A stretch of DNA of 64,000 nt from JBDTNL01 sp039933785. Lineage in GTDB: Bacteria; Acidobacteriota; Thermoanaerobaculia; Multivoradales; JAGPDF01. The stretch's first letter is position 1; every line of letters begins with the position of its first letter. Of the stretch, positions 15,811 through 23,913 are shown in pieces. Below the pieces are notes generated by a model. That model saw only the letters and a program-made list of their open reading frames with translations. It was not told where the DNA came from and did not search any database. The translations under genes and the position numbers were made by a program. The stretch lies in NCBI GenBank assembly GCA_039933785.1, contig JBDTNL010000009.1, positions 1 to 64,000 of the forward strand. Direction: 5' to 3'.

Positions 15811-16920
15811 ATGGACTCTTCGCCCTACGATCACATCGCCGCAGTCGTTAGGGCCATTCCCCTCGGTCGCGTTGCAACCTACGGGCAGGTCGCCGCCCTC
15901 GCCGGATTGCCCGGCCGTGCCCGCCAGGTGGGCTACGCCATGCGCTCGTTGCCCGACGGTAGCGACGTGCCGTGGCAGCGCGTGGTAAACGCCTCGGGCG
16001 AGGTGAGTCGCCGGGCTGGCGAGGACGTGCTCGGCCCGAGCCAGGGGTTTCAGCGGCATCTCCTCCAGGAGGAAGGCGTGGTGTTCTCTCTGGCCGGACG
16101 CATCGATCTCGAACGCCACGGTTGGGATCCCTCGGTGAAGATCGGGCGCTCGCGCCGTTCCCGGAAAACAGTCCGTCTCCGGAAGCTGTCGGTCATCAGT
16201 GAGCTCGCGGTGCTCGATGCGCGGCTGCGCTCGCTGGGTTCGCCGGAGCGTGCCGACAGCGAGAAGCGTTACCTCAAGAGCGCCTTGGTGTTTCGGGGAG
16301 TCGACGTGCCGACCGTGCGGCGCGAGGCACGAACCTGGGTGAAGGCTCATCCCGAGGCGACGCGTATGGAGCTGATGGGACTGGCCCGGGCCATGTGGCG
16401 CAAGGATGTCCATGAGCTGCGCAGCCTGGCGCTCGAGATCTTGCGGTTGCGCCGCGAGGTACTGGAAAGCGCCGACGCGAAGACAATCGAGTGGATGCTG
16501 CGCCGGGCCAAGACGTGGGCGCACGTCGACTTCATTGCTCCGCACCTGTTGGCCGAGCTCGTGGAACGCGATGCCAAGCTCCTGAGGGTTCTCGACCGGT
16601 TCGCGTGCGACGGCGATTTCTGGATTCAGCGCTCGGCTCTTCTCGCGCTGTTGCCGTCGCTCGCCCGGGAGGATCGCCACTGGCCGCGCTTCGAGCGCTA
16701 CGCCGACCGCCTGCTCGAGGCGCGCGAGTTCTTCCTGCGCAAGGCGATCGGTTGGGTGCTGCGTGAAGTTGCGAAGCGCGACCCGCGGCGAGTCGAGCGC
16801 TACGTCGAGGCGCGCCTCGACCGCATGTCGGGAGTCACGCTGCGGGAGGCTCTGCGGCGCCTGCCCGAGCGCTCGCGGAAGCGACTGATGTCGCGCAGAC
16901 AGACAAAAAAGCCGCGGTGA
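15811..16920 (+). CDS. Fusion of alkyltransferase-like (ATL) domain and AlkD-type DNA glycosylase
   Basis: A 369-residue two-domain DNA repair protein. I start at the ATG at 15811, because the open frame further upstream runs through the tRNA. Residues 5-105 are the DNA-binding domain of the O6-alkylguanine alkyltransferase family. They have ATYGQVA, GRARQVGYAMR (arginine finger R38) and PWQRVV at 54-59. The catalytic cysteine of the PCHR motif is replaced by tryptophan, as in ATL proteins, which bind lesions without repairing them. Residues 130-345 are an AlkD-type HEAT-repeat glycosylase. The AlkD-type catalytic and DNA-contact positions W236, D240, R274, W315 and R318 have the expected spacing. 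EFFLRKAIGWVLREVAK is nearly the family consensus. One chain thus carries a sensor of O6-alkylguanine and a glycosylase for alkylated bases. The last codons overlap the convergent operon's terminator. Confidence 0.9.
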   Translation: MDSSPYDHIAAVVRAIPLGRVATYGQVAALAGLPGRARQVGYAMRSLPDGSDVPWQRVVNASGEVSRRAGEDVLGPSQGFQRHLLQEEGVVFSLAGRIDLERHGWDPSVKIGRSRRSRKTVRLRKLSVISELAVLDARLRSLGSPERADSEKRYLKSALVFRGVDVPTVRREARTWVKAHPEATRMELMGLARAMWRKDVHELRSLALEILRLRREVLESADAKTIEWMLRRAKTWAHVDFIAPHLLAELVERDAKLLRVLDRFACDGDFWIQRSALLALLPSLAREDRHWPRFERYADRLLEAREFFLRKAIGWVLREVAKRDPRRVERYVEARLDRMSGVTLREALRRLPERSRKRLMSRRQTKKPR

Positions 16921-16941
16921 CTCCTGGCGAATCACCGCGGC
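16905..16941 (-). terminator. Intrinsic terminator of the sigma/PDZ operon
   Basis: Read on the minus strand, a perfect 10-bp stem (GCCGCGGTGA and its complement at 16911-16920 and 16932-16941) with an 11-base loop is followed immediately by six T (16910-16905). It lies 51 bases after the PDZ gene stop. The stem and T run are inside the last codons and stop codon of the convergent ATL-AlkD gene. Confidence 0.88.
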
Positions 16942-16992
16942 GGCAGAGTCGGCACGGGTCCACTCGGACGACGCGCCGGGTAAAAATGGCGG

Positions 16993-17751
16993 TTACCGGT
17001 TGCGATTCTCGATTTTCTTCTGCAGCTCGGCCAGCCGCTTCTCGAGGTCGGCGAGCCGCTTCTCGAGCTCGGCCTCTCGGGCGCTGCGCAACACCATCAC
17101 GCGATCGCGCATCGCAGGATCGCTGCCCATGGCGGCGACACGCTGGCGCACCGTCTGCATGGCCTCGTCCATCGCTGCGGCCTCCTGGGGCGAGAGCGCG
17201 TGCGACATCTTGCGCGGCAGGCTGCCGAACTCGAACACCTGACGGTTCTTCTCGATCACCGTGGCGGTCAGTTTCTCGAGCTTGCCGTCGCGGTAGAGCT
17301 CGAGGTCGAGTAGATCGCCGTCCTTCTTCTGGCGGACGGACGTCGAGACGTCCCAGGTGCTGCCGACCTCGTCGCCGCCGATACTGGTGAGGATGTCGCC
17401 GGCCTTTACTCCGGCCTTGGCCGCGGGACTGTCAGGCTCGACTCGCGACACCATGACGCCGGCGGTTCCGGCCACTCCGAAGTGCTCGCGCAGCTCCGGC
17501 GTGAGATCCATGAGGTTCACTCCGAGAAAGCCCTTGCCGAGCTGCTGCTCGTCGATCTTCATCCGTTCGGGCAGGCCATCGCCGGACCAGAAGGCGCCGT
17601 TGCCGTCGGCGCCGACCACGACCACGCGCGGCTTGCTGATGATCTTCTCCTTCACGACATCGATCTTTGGTTCGCCATCCGCCCAAGCGGCGACTGGGAG
17701 AGCCAGCAGACAGAGCACGGAGAGAGCAGTACGTCGATTGAGATTGAGCAT
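16993..17751 (-). CDS. Secreted PDZ-domain protein with C-terminal coiled coil
   Basis: A 252-residue exported protein. The start is the ATG at 17751; the frame is open further upstream but overlaps the anti-sigma-like gene. Residues 1-25 are a signal peptide (RTALSVLCLLALPVAAWA). A PDZ domain spans about residues 80-170. It has the carboxylate-binding loop KGFLGVNLMDL, then VSRVEPDSPAAKAGVKAGDILTSI. No protease domain is attached. The last 35 residues are a heptad-rich coiled coil of repeated EKRLADLEKRLAEL type. It is the third gene of an ECF sigma operon, 20 bases after the one-TM protein. It may sense misfolded envelope proteins and feed the sigma circuit, but that is inferred from context only. 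Confidence 0.83.
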   Translation of the reverse strand: MLNLNRRTALSVLCLLALPVAAWADGEPKIDVVKEKIISKPRVVVVGADGNGAFWSGDGLPERMKIDEQQLGKGFLGVNLMDLTPELREHFGVAGTAGVMVSRVEPDSPAAKAGVKAGDILTSIGGDEVGSTWDVSTSVRQKKDGDLLDLELYRDGKLEKLTATVIEKNRQVFEFGSLPRKMSHALSPQEAAAMDEAMQTVRQRVAAMGSDPAMRDRVMVLRSAREAELEKRLADLEKRLAELQKKIENRNR

Positions 17752-17771
17752 GAACGTTCTCCTTCGAGACT

Positions 17772-18212
17772 TCAATTGCGAACGGTGCTCGCGGGGACCG
17801 CGGCGCCGGGCTTGAGGTTGGATGGATGGGTCGTGACGCTTGGATCGAGTCGCAAGACGACGTCGACGTCGTCGTCGCCGCCGAGATAGACCATGGCGGG
17901 TTGTTCGGTCGAGAGCCGCTTGATCTCGGCCAGCTCGCGTTCGAGCTCTTCGTGCTCGAAGCGCAGGGCGCTCACTTGCCCGCGAATCTCCTGGCGTTGG
18001 TGGGTGCGTTCGAGGATGCCGGCGCTCAAGACGGTGAGCAGTACGACGCTCGCCGCCAGCAACACCGTCGCGCGCGACCAACCGGGGACTGGAGCCGCGC
18101 TCGCCGACCAGGCCTCGGCCAGCACCGCGGCCGTGAAGCCGGCGCGGGCTTGCTCGCGCGGCAGAGACTCGAGCGCGGCGAGGACTTCGCAGTCCTCGGT
18201 CTCGGGCTTCAT
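17772..18212 (-). CDS. One-TM protein in sigma operon, candidate anti-sigma factor
   Basis: A 146-residue protein starting at the ATG at 18212, which overlaps the sigma gene stop as ATGA. About 50 N-terminal residues would be cytoplasmic (ALESLPREQARAGFTAAVLAEAW). One TM segment follows near 52-72 (ATVLLAASVVLLTVLSAGI), then a periplasmic coiled-coil region (EHEELERELAEIKRL) and an acidic VYLGGDDDVDVVLRLDP stretch. The topology and coupled position after an ECF sigma gene fit an anti-sigma factor. I do not see the HxxxCxxC zinc motif of ZAS-type anti-sigma factors. The sigma-binding role is therefore a proposal. Confidence 0.72.
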   Translation of the reverse strand: MKPETEDCEVLAALESLPREQARAGFTAAVLAEAWSASAAPVPGWSRATVLLAASVVLLTVLSAGILERTHQRQEIRGQVSALRFEHEELERELAEIKRLSTEQPAMVYLGGDDDVDVVLRLDPSVTTHPSNLKPGAAVPASTVRN

Positions 18213-18826
18213 GACGATTCTCCCTTCCAGTAGCTGCGCAGGCGCTCGCGCAGGCGCAGGTGGCCGCGATGGACACGGGACTTGACGGTGCCCTCGCTGC
18301 AACCGAGCGACCGGGCGATCTCCTGATACGTCCAGCCCTCGACCCCGTGCAGCACCACTGCGGCGCGAAACTGCAATGGCAGCTCGGAGAGGGCTCGCTG
18401 CACCTCTCGCTGGGCTTCCTGCTGCAGCAGGCGCGCCGGGGCGGAGGCATGGCTGTGAGGCTCGCTCATCGGATACGGGGCTCGTATGGACACCTGTGAG
18501 AAGAGCCGGAACCGCCGCTCGCGTCGTTCCTCGGTGCGAGCCAGATTGGTCGCGATCCGATAGAGGTAGGGCAGCAGCCGGCCCTCTTCGCGATAGCGCG
18601 AGGCCGTCTGGAACAGCCGTAGGAACGCCTCTTGCGCCATCTCCTCGCCCCGGTCGCGATGGCCAGTGATGCGAGCCAAGTAGTTGACCAGGCAGTCTTT
18701 GTGGCGATCCACCAGGCTGCCGAGGGCGGTCTGGTCGCCGCTCTTGAGGCGGGCCATCAACTGGCTGTCCGAAGCCTCGACGGCGGTTCCGGTCGCTGCG
18801 TCGGGGATCAGGCTGTCGGCCGTCAT
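18209..18826 (-). CDS. ECF-type RNA polymerase sigma factor
   Basis: A 205-residue sigma-70 family protein of the extracytoplasmic-function class. I start at the ATG at 18826. An in-frame start 20 codons further upstream (18886) would lie ahead of the ECF-like promoter and is less likely. Region 2 is at about 30-100 (LVNYLARITGHRDRGEEMAQEAFLRLFQTA, with the core-binding and -10-recognition helices). Region 4 is at about 135-200 (LPLQFRAAVVLHGVEGWTYQEIARSLGCSEG, TVKSRVHRG), a helix-turn-helix for the -35 box. No region 1.1 or 3 is present. The stop overlaps the next gene. The signal it responds to is unknown; its operon partners point to envelope stress. Confidence 0.94.
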   Translation of the reverse strand: MTADSLIPDAATGTAVEASDSQLMARLKSGDQTALGSLVDRHKDCLVNYLARITGHRDRGEEMAQEAFLRLFQTASRYREEGRLLPYLYRIATNLARTEERRERRFRLFSQVSIRAPYPMSEPHSHASAPARLLQQEAQREVQRALSELPLQFRAAVVLHGVEGWTYQEIARSLGCSEGTVKSRVHRGHLRLRERLRSYWKGESS

Positions 18827-18845
18827 CACTGCTTCCACGACCGTA

Positions 18846-18872
18846 CTAACGCGGGAGGGGATAAAAGGTTCC
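18846..18872 (-). promoter_or_regulatory. ECF-type promoter of the sigma operon (probable autoregulation)
   Basis: On the minus strand, GGAACC at 18872-18867 and CGTTAG at 18851-18846 are 15 bases apart. Counting GGAAC and CGTTA, the spacing is 16. This is the GGAAC-N16-CGTT arrangement used by many ECF sigma factors. The first transcribed base would fall near 18839, about 13 bases before the ATG at 18826. The position suggests that the sigma factor drives its own operon. Confidence 0.65.
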
Positions 18873-18909
18873 CGCGTTCTTCTCACCCGGGCGCGGCGGC
18901 GCCCTGCCC

Positions 18910-21690
18910 TTACGGTTTCGGCAATTCGGTCAGATCCCCGGCGACCACCAGGTTCATCTGTGCAGGGTGCATGTGCGCCTGGATGGCAGCGTTCACCTGC
19001 TCGCGGGTGACCTTGCGGATGCGGTTCGGGAATTCGTCGAGATAGGCAGGCCCGTAGCCGAACTTCTCGGCCGTGGCGAGTGCCGTCGCGACCCCGGCGT
19101 TGTTGCCCAGGCGGACCTGGAAGTTGCCGGCGAAGTAACTCTTTTGCACTGCAACCTCGTCTTCGGTGATGCCTTCCCGGCAGTACTTTTCGATCTCGTC
19201 GCGCGTCGAATGCAACGCCTTGGCGAGATTTGCCGGCGCGACTGCGACGCTGACCTCCCAGAATCCGTCCAGGAAGTCCGTCAGGAGGAACCGCGAGGAC
19301 AGGTTATAGGACAAGCCCTCCGTGTCGCGCACCCGCACGCCCAGGCGCGAGGACATTCCGGATTGGCCGAGCGCCGCGTTGGCGAGGAGCGCCGCGTCGT
19401 AGTCGGGATCGTTGCGGCGAAGGCCGCTCGCGAAGCCGAACATGAGGGTCATGTTGGCCTTTCCCGGGATGGTTTCAATCGACGACTGCGCCTTGCCGGG
19501 GCTCACTCGCGCGGTCGAAGGGGTAGGTCGCGTGCCCTTGGGCAAGGCGCCGAACAGCGCCGCGACGTCGCGGGCCACGGCCTTCGAGTCGACATCGCCC
19601 ACCACGGTGAGGATCAGGCTTGACCCGACATAGCGCTGCTGATGAAACGAGCGCAGCTCCGCGACCGTGGCGCGCTCGAGACTCGAGACCTGCTCCTTGG
19701 CCGAGGGGGCGTGGTTGGGGTGGCCTTCGGGGAAGATCAACCGCTGCAGTTTTTGAATCGCCCGATCGTCGGTGTCGTCGTCCGAGAGCAAGATGGCGTT
19801 CTTTTCCTCTGCCTTCGCCTTCCCGAGCTCGTCCTCACTCCAGGCGGGCTCCTCGAGCTCCTCGGCCAGCACTCCAAGCAGGAGATGGGTGTCGCGCGAC
19901 AGGCCGCCGCCCGCGATCGCGATCTCGGTGCCACGGTTGGTGAGTGCGAGGCGCGCCCCGGCGCCGTCGAGCTGCGCCGCCAGGACCTGCTTGTCGCGGT
20001 GCTTGGTGCCGCGTTGCACCATGTCGGCGGCGAGTTGGGGTAGCGCCGGATGTCCGGAGGGCGCCGTTACATCGCCGGCCAGCAGCACCCCGCCCACGGC
20101 AACGGTCGGTACTTGATGATTCTCGACTATGTCCAGGATGATGCCGTTCGCCAGCACCTTGTGGAGAGTGCGCGCGGCGAAGGTCGTCGAGGGCACGGTT
20201 GCCACGGCGGCGGCCGGCGCTGGGGTCGAAGTCGCCTGCGGACTTGCCGCCGTGCCCGGTGGCGAGTCTGGGGCCGGGCTCGTGGCTGCGGCCGCCGCCG
20301 CGACAGGCGCGGTCTCGGCCGCCGTGGGGACGAACCAGCCCACGGTGGCGTGATCGGCTACGAGGTACGTCCTAGCGACGCGTTGCACGTCGGACGCGCT
20401 CACCGCCTTCAGCATGTCGACGTAACCCAGGAACCACTTCCAGTTTGCAGAAGCCACGGCCTCGCCGAGCGACTGCGCGAACGGGTAGGCGCCGTCGCGG
20501 CTACGAATGATGCCGACCTCGATCTGCCGCTTGGCGCGCTCGAGCTCGGTCGTGGTGACGCCCTCGCTCACCACCTTGGCGAGCGCGGCTTTCAATGCAT
20601 CCTCGACCTGCTGCTGCGTCTTCCCGTCGCCGACCGTCGCCTGCACCATGAATGGGTAGGGATCGCGCAGGGTCTGGTTCCAGGCCGCGGCGTCGGACGC
20701 GAGGCCGGTCTCGACCAGGGCCTGATGCAGGCGCGAGTTGATCCCGTCGCCGAGGATCTCAGCGAGCACGTCGAGCGGAATGAAGTCCGGGTGCAGCGCG
20801 CCCGGACGGATGTAGCCGATCTGCACCACGCCGACCTGCCCCGGACGCTTGACCAGCGTGCGCCGTTCGCCCTCCTGTGGCGGCTCGACCGTGATCACCT
20901 GTGGAATCGGATGGCTCGAGCGCGGCAGCGCGCCGAACTGTTGATCGAAGAGCGCCAGGGCCGCTGCTGGATCGAAGTCGCCGACCAGGATGGCCTCGGA
21001 ATTGTCCGGCCAGAAGAAATCGCGATAGTGCTGGCGCAAGGTGTCCGTGGAAACCCCCTCGATATCCGAGCGGTAGCCGACGGTCGACCAGTGGTAGGGA
21101 TGCGCCTGGATGGCTGTCGCCACCACCTCCTTGTCGAGCGCCTCGTACGGACTGTTCTCACCGATCTCGTATTCGTTGCGCACCACGGTCATCTCGGGGC
21201 GCCGTTCCTCGTCCAGAATCAGGCCCCGCGCGAGCCGGTCGGCTTCGATCCGCATGGCGAGCTCGAGCTTGTCCGACGGCAGCGTCGAGTAGCCGTTCAT
21301 GCGATCGAACCAGGTCGTCATGTTGGTGGTTGAGAAGTCCGCACCGGCCTCGAAGAGGACTTCCTGGAACGTCTTGTGGCCCTTGGCGCGGCCGAAGTTC
21401 TCGGTGCTCTTGTTGAACAGCATGTGCTCCAGGAGATGCGCCGAACCGGTGTTGCCCGGCGCCTCGTTGCGCGAGCCCACGTGGTAGACGACGAGGAAGG
21501 TGAACACCGGAGCGGCGTGGTTCGGCGCCAGCAGCAGGGTCATCCCATTGCTCTTGAGGCGGTATTGCGTGACCCCCTGGAGCGAGTCGAGCTGTTCGAC
21601 GTTCGCCGGGAGGATGGTCGCGGCCGAGGCCGTGAGCGGGAGCGCGAGTAGGGCGGAGAGAACGAGGAGCGTGGACGAACGACGCGACAT
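18910..21690 (-). CDS. M16 family zinc metallopeptidase, two-domain, periplasmic
   Basis: A 926-residue exported peptidase with signal peptide (TLLVLSALLALPLTASA). The first M16 half has the inverted zinc motif HLLEH at residues 85-89 and downstream acidic residues (VVRNEYEIGENSPYEA), so it should be catalytic. An alanine/proline/threonine-rich linker of about 45 residues (near 460-505) joins it to a second M16 half. That half lacks HxxEH (the equivalent segment reads LPQLAADMVQRG) and is presumably the inactive partner that closes the substrate chamber. Fused active plus inactive M16 halves are common in Gram-negative periplasmic enzymes. It stands alone between the sigma operon and the isoprenoid genes. 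Likely role: degradation of small peptides in the periplasm. Confidence 0.93.
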   Translation of the reverse strand: MSRRSSTLLVLSALLALPLTASAATILPANVEQLDSLQGVTQYRLKSNGMTLLLAPNHAAPVFTFLVVYHVGSRNEAPGNTGSAHLLEHMLFNKSTENFGRAKGHKTFQEVLFEAGADFSTTNMTTWFDRMNGYSTLPSDKLELAMRIEADRLARGLILDEERRPEMTVVRNEYEIGENSPYEALDKEVVATAIQAHPYHWSTVGYRSDIEGVSTDTLRQHYRDFFWPDNSEAILVGDFDPAAALALFDQQFGALPRSSHPIPQVITVEPPQEGERRTLVKRPGQVGVVQIGYIRPGALHPDFIPLDVLAEILGDGINSRLHQALVETGLASDAAAWNQTLRDPYPFMVQATVGDGKTQQQVEDALKAALAKVVSEGVTTTELERAKRQIEVGIIRSRDGAYPFAQSLGEAVASANWKWFLGYVDMLKAVSASDVQRVARTYLVADHATVGWFVPTAAETAPVAAAAAATSPAPDSPPGTAASPQATSTPAPAAAVATVPSTTFAARTLHKVLANGIILDIVENHQVPTVAVGGVLLAGDVTAPSGHPALPQLAADMVQRGTKHRDKQVLAAQLDGAGARLALTNRGTEIAIAGGGLSRDTHLLLGVLAEELEEPAWSEDELGKAKAEEKNAILLSDDDTDDRAIQKLQRLIFPEGHPNHAPSAKEQVSSLERATVAELRSFHQQRYVGSSLILTVVGDVDSKAVARDVAALFGALPKGTRPTPSTARVSPGKAQSSIETIPGKANMTLMFGFASGLRRNDPDYDAALLANAALGQSGMSSRLGVRVRDTEGLSYNLSSRFLLTDFLDGFWEVSVAVAPANLAKALHSTRDEIEKYCREGITEDEVAVQKSYFAGNFQVRLGNNAGVATALATAEKFGYGPAYLDEFPNRIRKVTREQVNAAIQAHMHPAQMNLVVAGDLTELPKP

Positions 21691-21736
21691 GGGGCGGTCT
21701 CCTTGCGGGGTTCGCGGACAGCCTACGCGAGAATCT

Positions 21737-21773
21737 AGCCTGCCGGCAGAGCCCCGGGCCGAACCGGCAGGCT
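21737..21773 (-). terminator. Stem-loop at the end of the isoprenoid synthase gene
   Basis: AGCCTGCCGG (21737-21746) and its perfect complement (21764-21773) form a 10-bp stem with a 17-base loop. On the minus strand it begins at the stop codon of the squalene/phytoene synthase gene. There is no good T run, so it may be an RNA-stabilising hairpin rather than an intrinsic terminator. Confidence 0.4.
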
Positions 21774-22678
21774 CAGAAACGGACGATCGCAGGCTTGATT
21801 AACGCCCGCCCGACGATGCCGAGCTTTTGCGGCAGAGACAGCCGCACGCGGCCGTGGAACACGTCGTAGCGGCGCCGCACGATCTCGTCGAGCACGCCGA
21901 CGTAGACCGCCCCGAGCAGAGCCACGGTGCGCGCGGCGTCGGGTTCGACTTCGCCAGGCAGCGGCGAAGCCGCGAGGAAATTGCCACGCGCGCGCTCGGC
22001 CTGAAAAGCGAGCAACTGGCGCACGCCCGGCGCCTCGAGGCCGCGGCGGAGCGCGCCTTCGTCGACGCCGAAGCGCTGCAACTCTTCCTGCGGCAGATAC
22101 ACGCGATCGCGGCCGAGATCCTCGTCGACGTCGCGCAGAATGTTGGTGAGCTGCAGGCCCATGGCGAGGTGTCGCCCATGCTCGTGCGCCGCGGGGGTGA
22201 GCGGGCCGAAGATCGCAAGCGAGATCTCGCTGATCGAGACCGCCACTTCGCGACAGTACTGCTCGAGATCGGCAAAGGTCGAATAGCGGGTCTGCACGAG
22301 ATCGCGACGGCAGCCGGCGATCAGATCGGCGAATCCCTGCCGCGGAATCGGGAATTCCTCGAGCGCGGCGGCGAGGGCTCGCGAGACCACGTGTCGCGGT
22401 ACGCCCGAGTACGTGCGTTCGAGCTCAGCTTCCCAGGCATCGAGCGCCGCCGGCCGGTCTTCGATGCCCTCCTCGTCCGCGAGGTCGTCGGCCCAGCGGC
22501 AGAACGCATACGCCGCGTACACGGCGTCGCGCTTGGGCTGGGGCAGAAAACGAAAGCCGATCGAGAAGTTGGCGCCCCGGCTATGGGTGAGGTCGCGGAC
22601 AAAAGCGCGATCGGCGGCGATCGTCGCGGCGAGAGCGGGCAGCTCCTCCCGCGGTATGGAAGCCGGCATGGGCGGCAT
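21773..22678 (-). CDS. Squalene/phytoene synthase family protein
   Basis: A 301-residue all-helical prenyl-prenyl transferase that condenses two prenyl diphosphates head to head. Both aspartate-rich Mg-diphosphate motifs are present: YAAYAFCRWADDLADEEG near residue 60-70 and LTNILRDVDEDLGRDRVYLP near 180-195. The AFCRWADD segment is typical of the family. Whether squalene or phytoene is made cannot be decided by eye. No phytoene desaturase or hopene cyclase is in the window, and the co-directional neighbour is an FAD-dependent reductase of the geranylgeranyl-reductase kind. Together they suggest a membrane isoprenoid lipid pathway. Confidence 0.92.
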   Translation of the reverse strand: MPPMPASIPREELPALAATIAADRAFVRDLTHSRGANFSIGFRFLPQPKRDAVYAAYAFCRWADDLADEEGIEDRPAALDAWEAELERTYSGVPRHVVSRALAAALEEFPIPRQGFADLIAGCRRDLVQTRYSTFADLEQYCREVAVSISEISLAIFGPLTPAAHEHGRHLAMGLQLTNILRDVDEDLGRDRVYLPQEELQRFGVDEGALRRGLEAPGVRQLLAFQAERARGNFLAASPLPGEVEPDAARTVALLGAVYVGVLDEIVRRRYDVFHGRVRLSLPQKLGIVGRALIKPAIVRF

Positions 22679-22725
22679 CTTACCGGCTGGGCGACGTGGC
22701 GGAAGAGCTTCCGCGGTGAGCTCCG

Positions 22726-23904
22726 CTAGATTCTGGTGCCGCCGATCTCTCCCAACTCCTGAGTCGCTTCAACCTTGCCCTGAGGCGGGCGGCACCAATG
22801 CCCTGGCAGGGCGTGGCGGCAAGGGGTATGGCGCCGCCAAGCGCGCTCGACGAACGGAAACAGCAGGCGCTTCCAGAGCGCGAAGCGGTGCCATTTCGCG
22901 AGGTAGGAATCGAAATCGCCGCGCGCGGCAAGGCGGGTGAACAAACCGAGCCCGAAATTGCCCCCGCGCTCGTACAGAAAACGGTTGACCAGACTGGTGC
23001 GCTGCTTGCGCTGCAGGCCTTGTTCCCAGAGCTCATCGAAGGAAGAGCCGTTCAGGAGCGCGCGTGCAGCGAAGCCGCCGCTGGTGATCGCGTAGCGGAT
23101 GCCGAGGCCGAACAGGTAGTCCTGAAAGCCGGCCGCCTCGCCAGCGTAGAGCGTGGCGCCGATCGATGCCGTGCTCTTGAGCGTGAAGTTCATGTAGGAA
23201 TAGGCGGTTCTTGCGTCTTGCGGAACGAACGACTCGATTTCCTGAAAGCGCCGCAGGCAGGCCTCGTAGCGCTCGTCGATCGACTTGAAGTCGGCCACGA
23301 TCGCCGCGCCGTAGGTGGCGAAACCGTGGCGGACGAAGAGGTAGGCATAGCCGCCCGGAGCGAGCCGCTGATCAAACAGCACCCAGGTGCGATCCGAGAG
23401 CGTGGTGTTGAAGGTCATCTCGCGCGCCAACCCATCGCACGCTGCCGGACCGGTGGCCGCGATATCCACGTCTCCTGGCTTGAGGCGCGAGCCGAAGCGG
23501 ATCTCGGCTCCGGCCTCTTGCGCCTGCGCGAGGAGGCCGCGATCGAGGGTGCCGTCGGTCGGCCCGCGGCGGAGAAAGTAGCCGTATGGACGGCTGGACT
23601 TGACCGGTCGCGCGCGCAGCTTGTGGTCGAACAGGACGGCGTCGTTCGCCGGCTCAAAATCGAAGTTGATCTCGATTCCGAGCTCCTGCAGGAGCTCGGT
23701 TGCATCCCGCGCTTCGCTCGAATTCTCGAGCACCTGGAAGTCGCCGATGAAGCGGTGTCCGACGCGGTCGCGCGCCTCGTGCACTTCGACCGCGCGGCCG
23801 GCGCGGGCGAGAACGATCGCGGCGGTCAACCCGGCAGGCCCGGCGCCCGCAATGCGCAGCGGACGACCTCGGTCTGAACCGCTGCCGCGAACCGTTTTCG
23901 ACAA
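22726..23904 (-). CDS. FAD-dependent oxidoreductase, geranylgeranyl-reductase-like
   Basis: A 392-residue flavoprotein. The N-terminal dinucleotide-binding motif is IAGAGPAGLTAAIVLARAGRAVEVHEA, followed by RVGHRFIGDFQVLEN. An ATGPAACDG segment and the later YAGEAAGFQDYLFGLGIRYAITSGGFAA block (the FAD-ribityl GD-like site with its helix) match the geranylgeranyl reductase/FixC group. The last 40 residues are rich in arginine, proline and cysteine and look poorly conserved. It lies 47 bases upstream of the squalene/phytoene synthase in the same direction, so it may saturate or modify an isoprenoid product. Substrate unknown. Confidence 0.85.
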   Translation of the reverse strand: MSKTVRGSGSDRGRPLRIAGAGPAGLTAAIVLARAGRAVEVHEARDRVGHRFIGDFQVLENSSEARDATELLQELGIEINFDFEPANDAVLFDHKLRARPVKSSRPYGYFLRRGPTDGTLDRGLLAQAQEAGAEIRFGSRLKPGDVDIAATGPAACDGLAREMTFNTTLSDRTWVLFDQRLAPGGYAYLFVRHGFATYGAAIVADFKSIDERYEACLRRFQEIESFVPQDARTAYSYMNFTLKSTASIGATLYAGEAAGFQDYLFGLGIRYAITSGGFAARALLNGSSFDELWEQGLQRKQRTSLVNRFLYERGGNFGLGLFTRLAARGDFDSYLAKWHRFALWKRLLFPFVERAWRRHTPCRHALPGHWCRPPQGKVEATQELGEIGGTRI

Positions 23905-23913
23905 GACGGCCTG

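Noticed and set aside
18827..18886. Earlier start for the ECF sigma factor at 18886
   Set aside because: It would lie upstream of the ECF-type promoter, and the extra residues do not look conserved.
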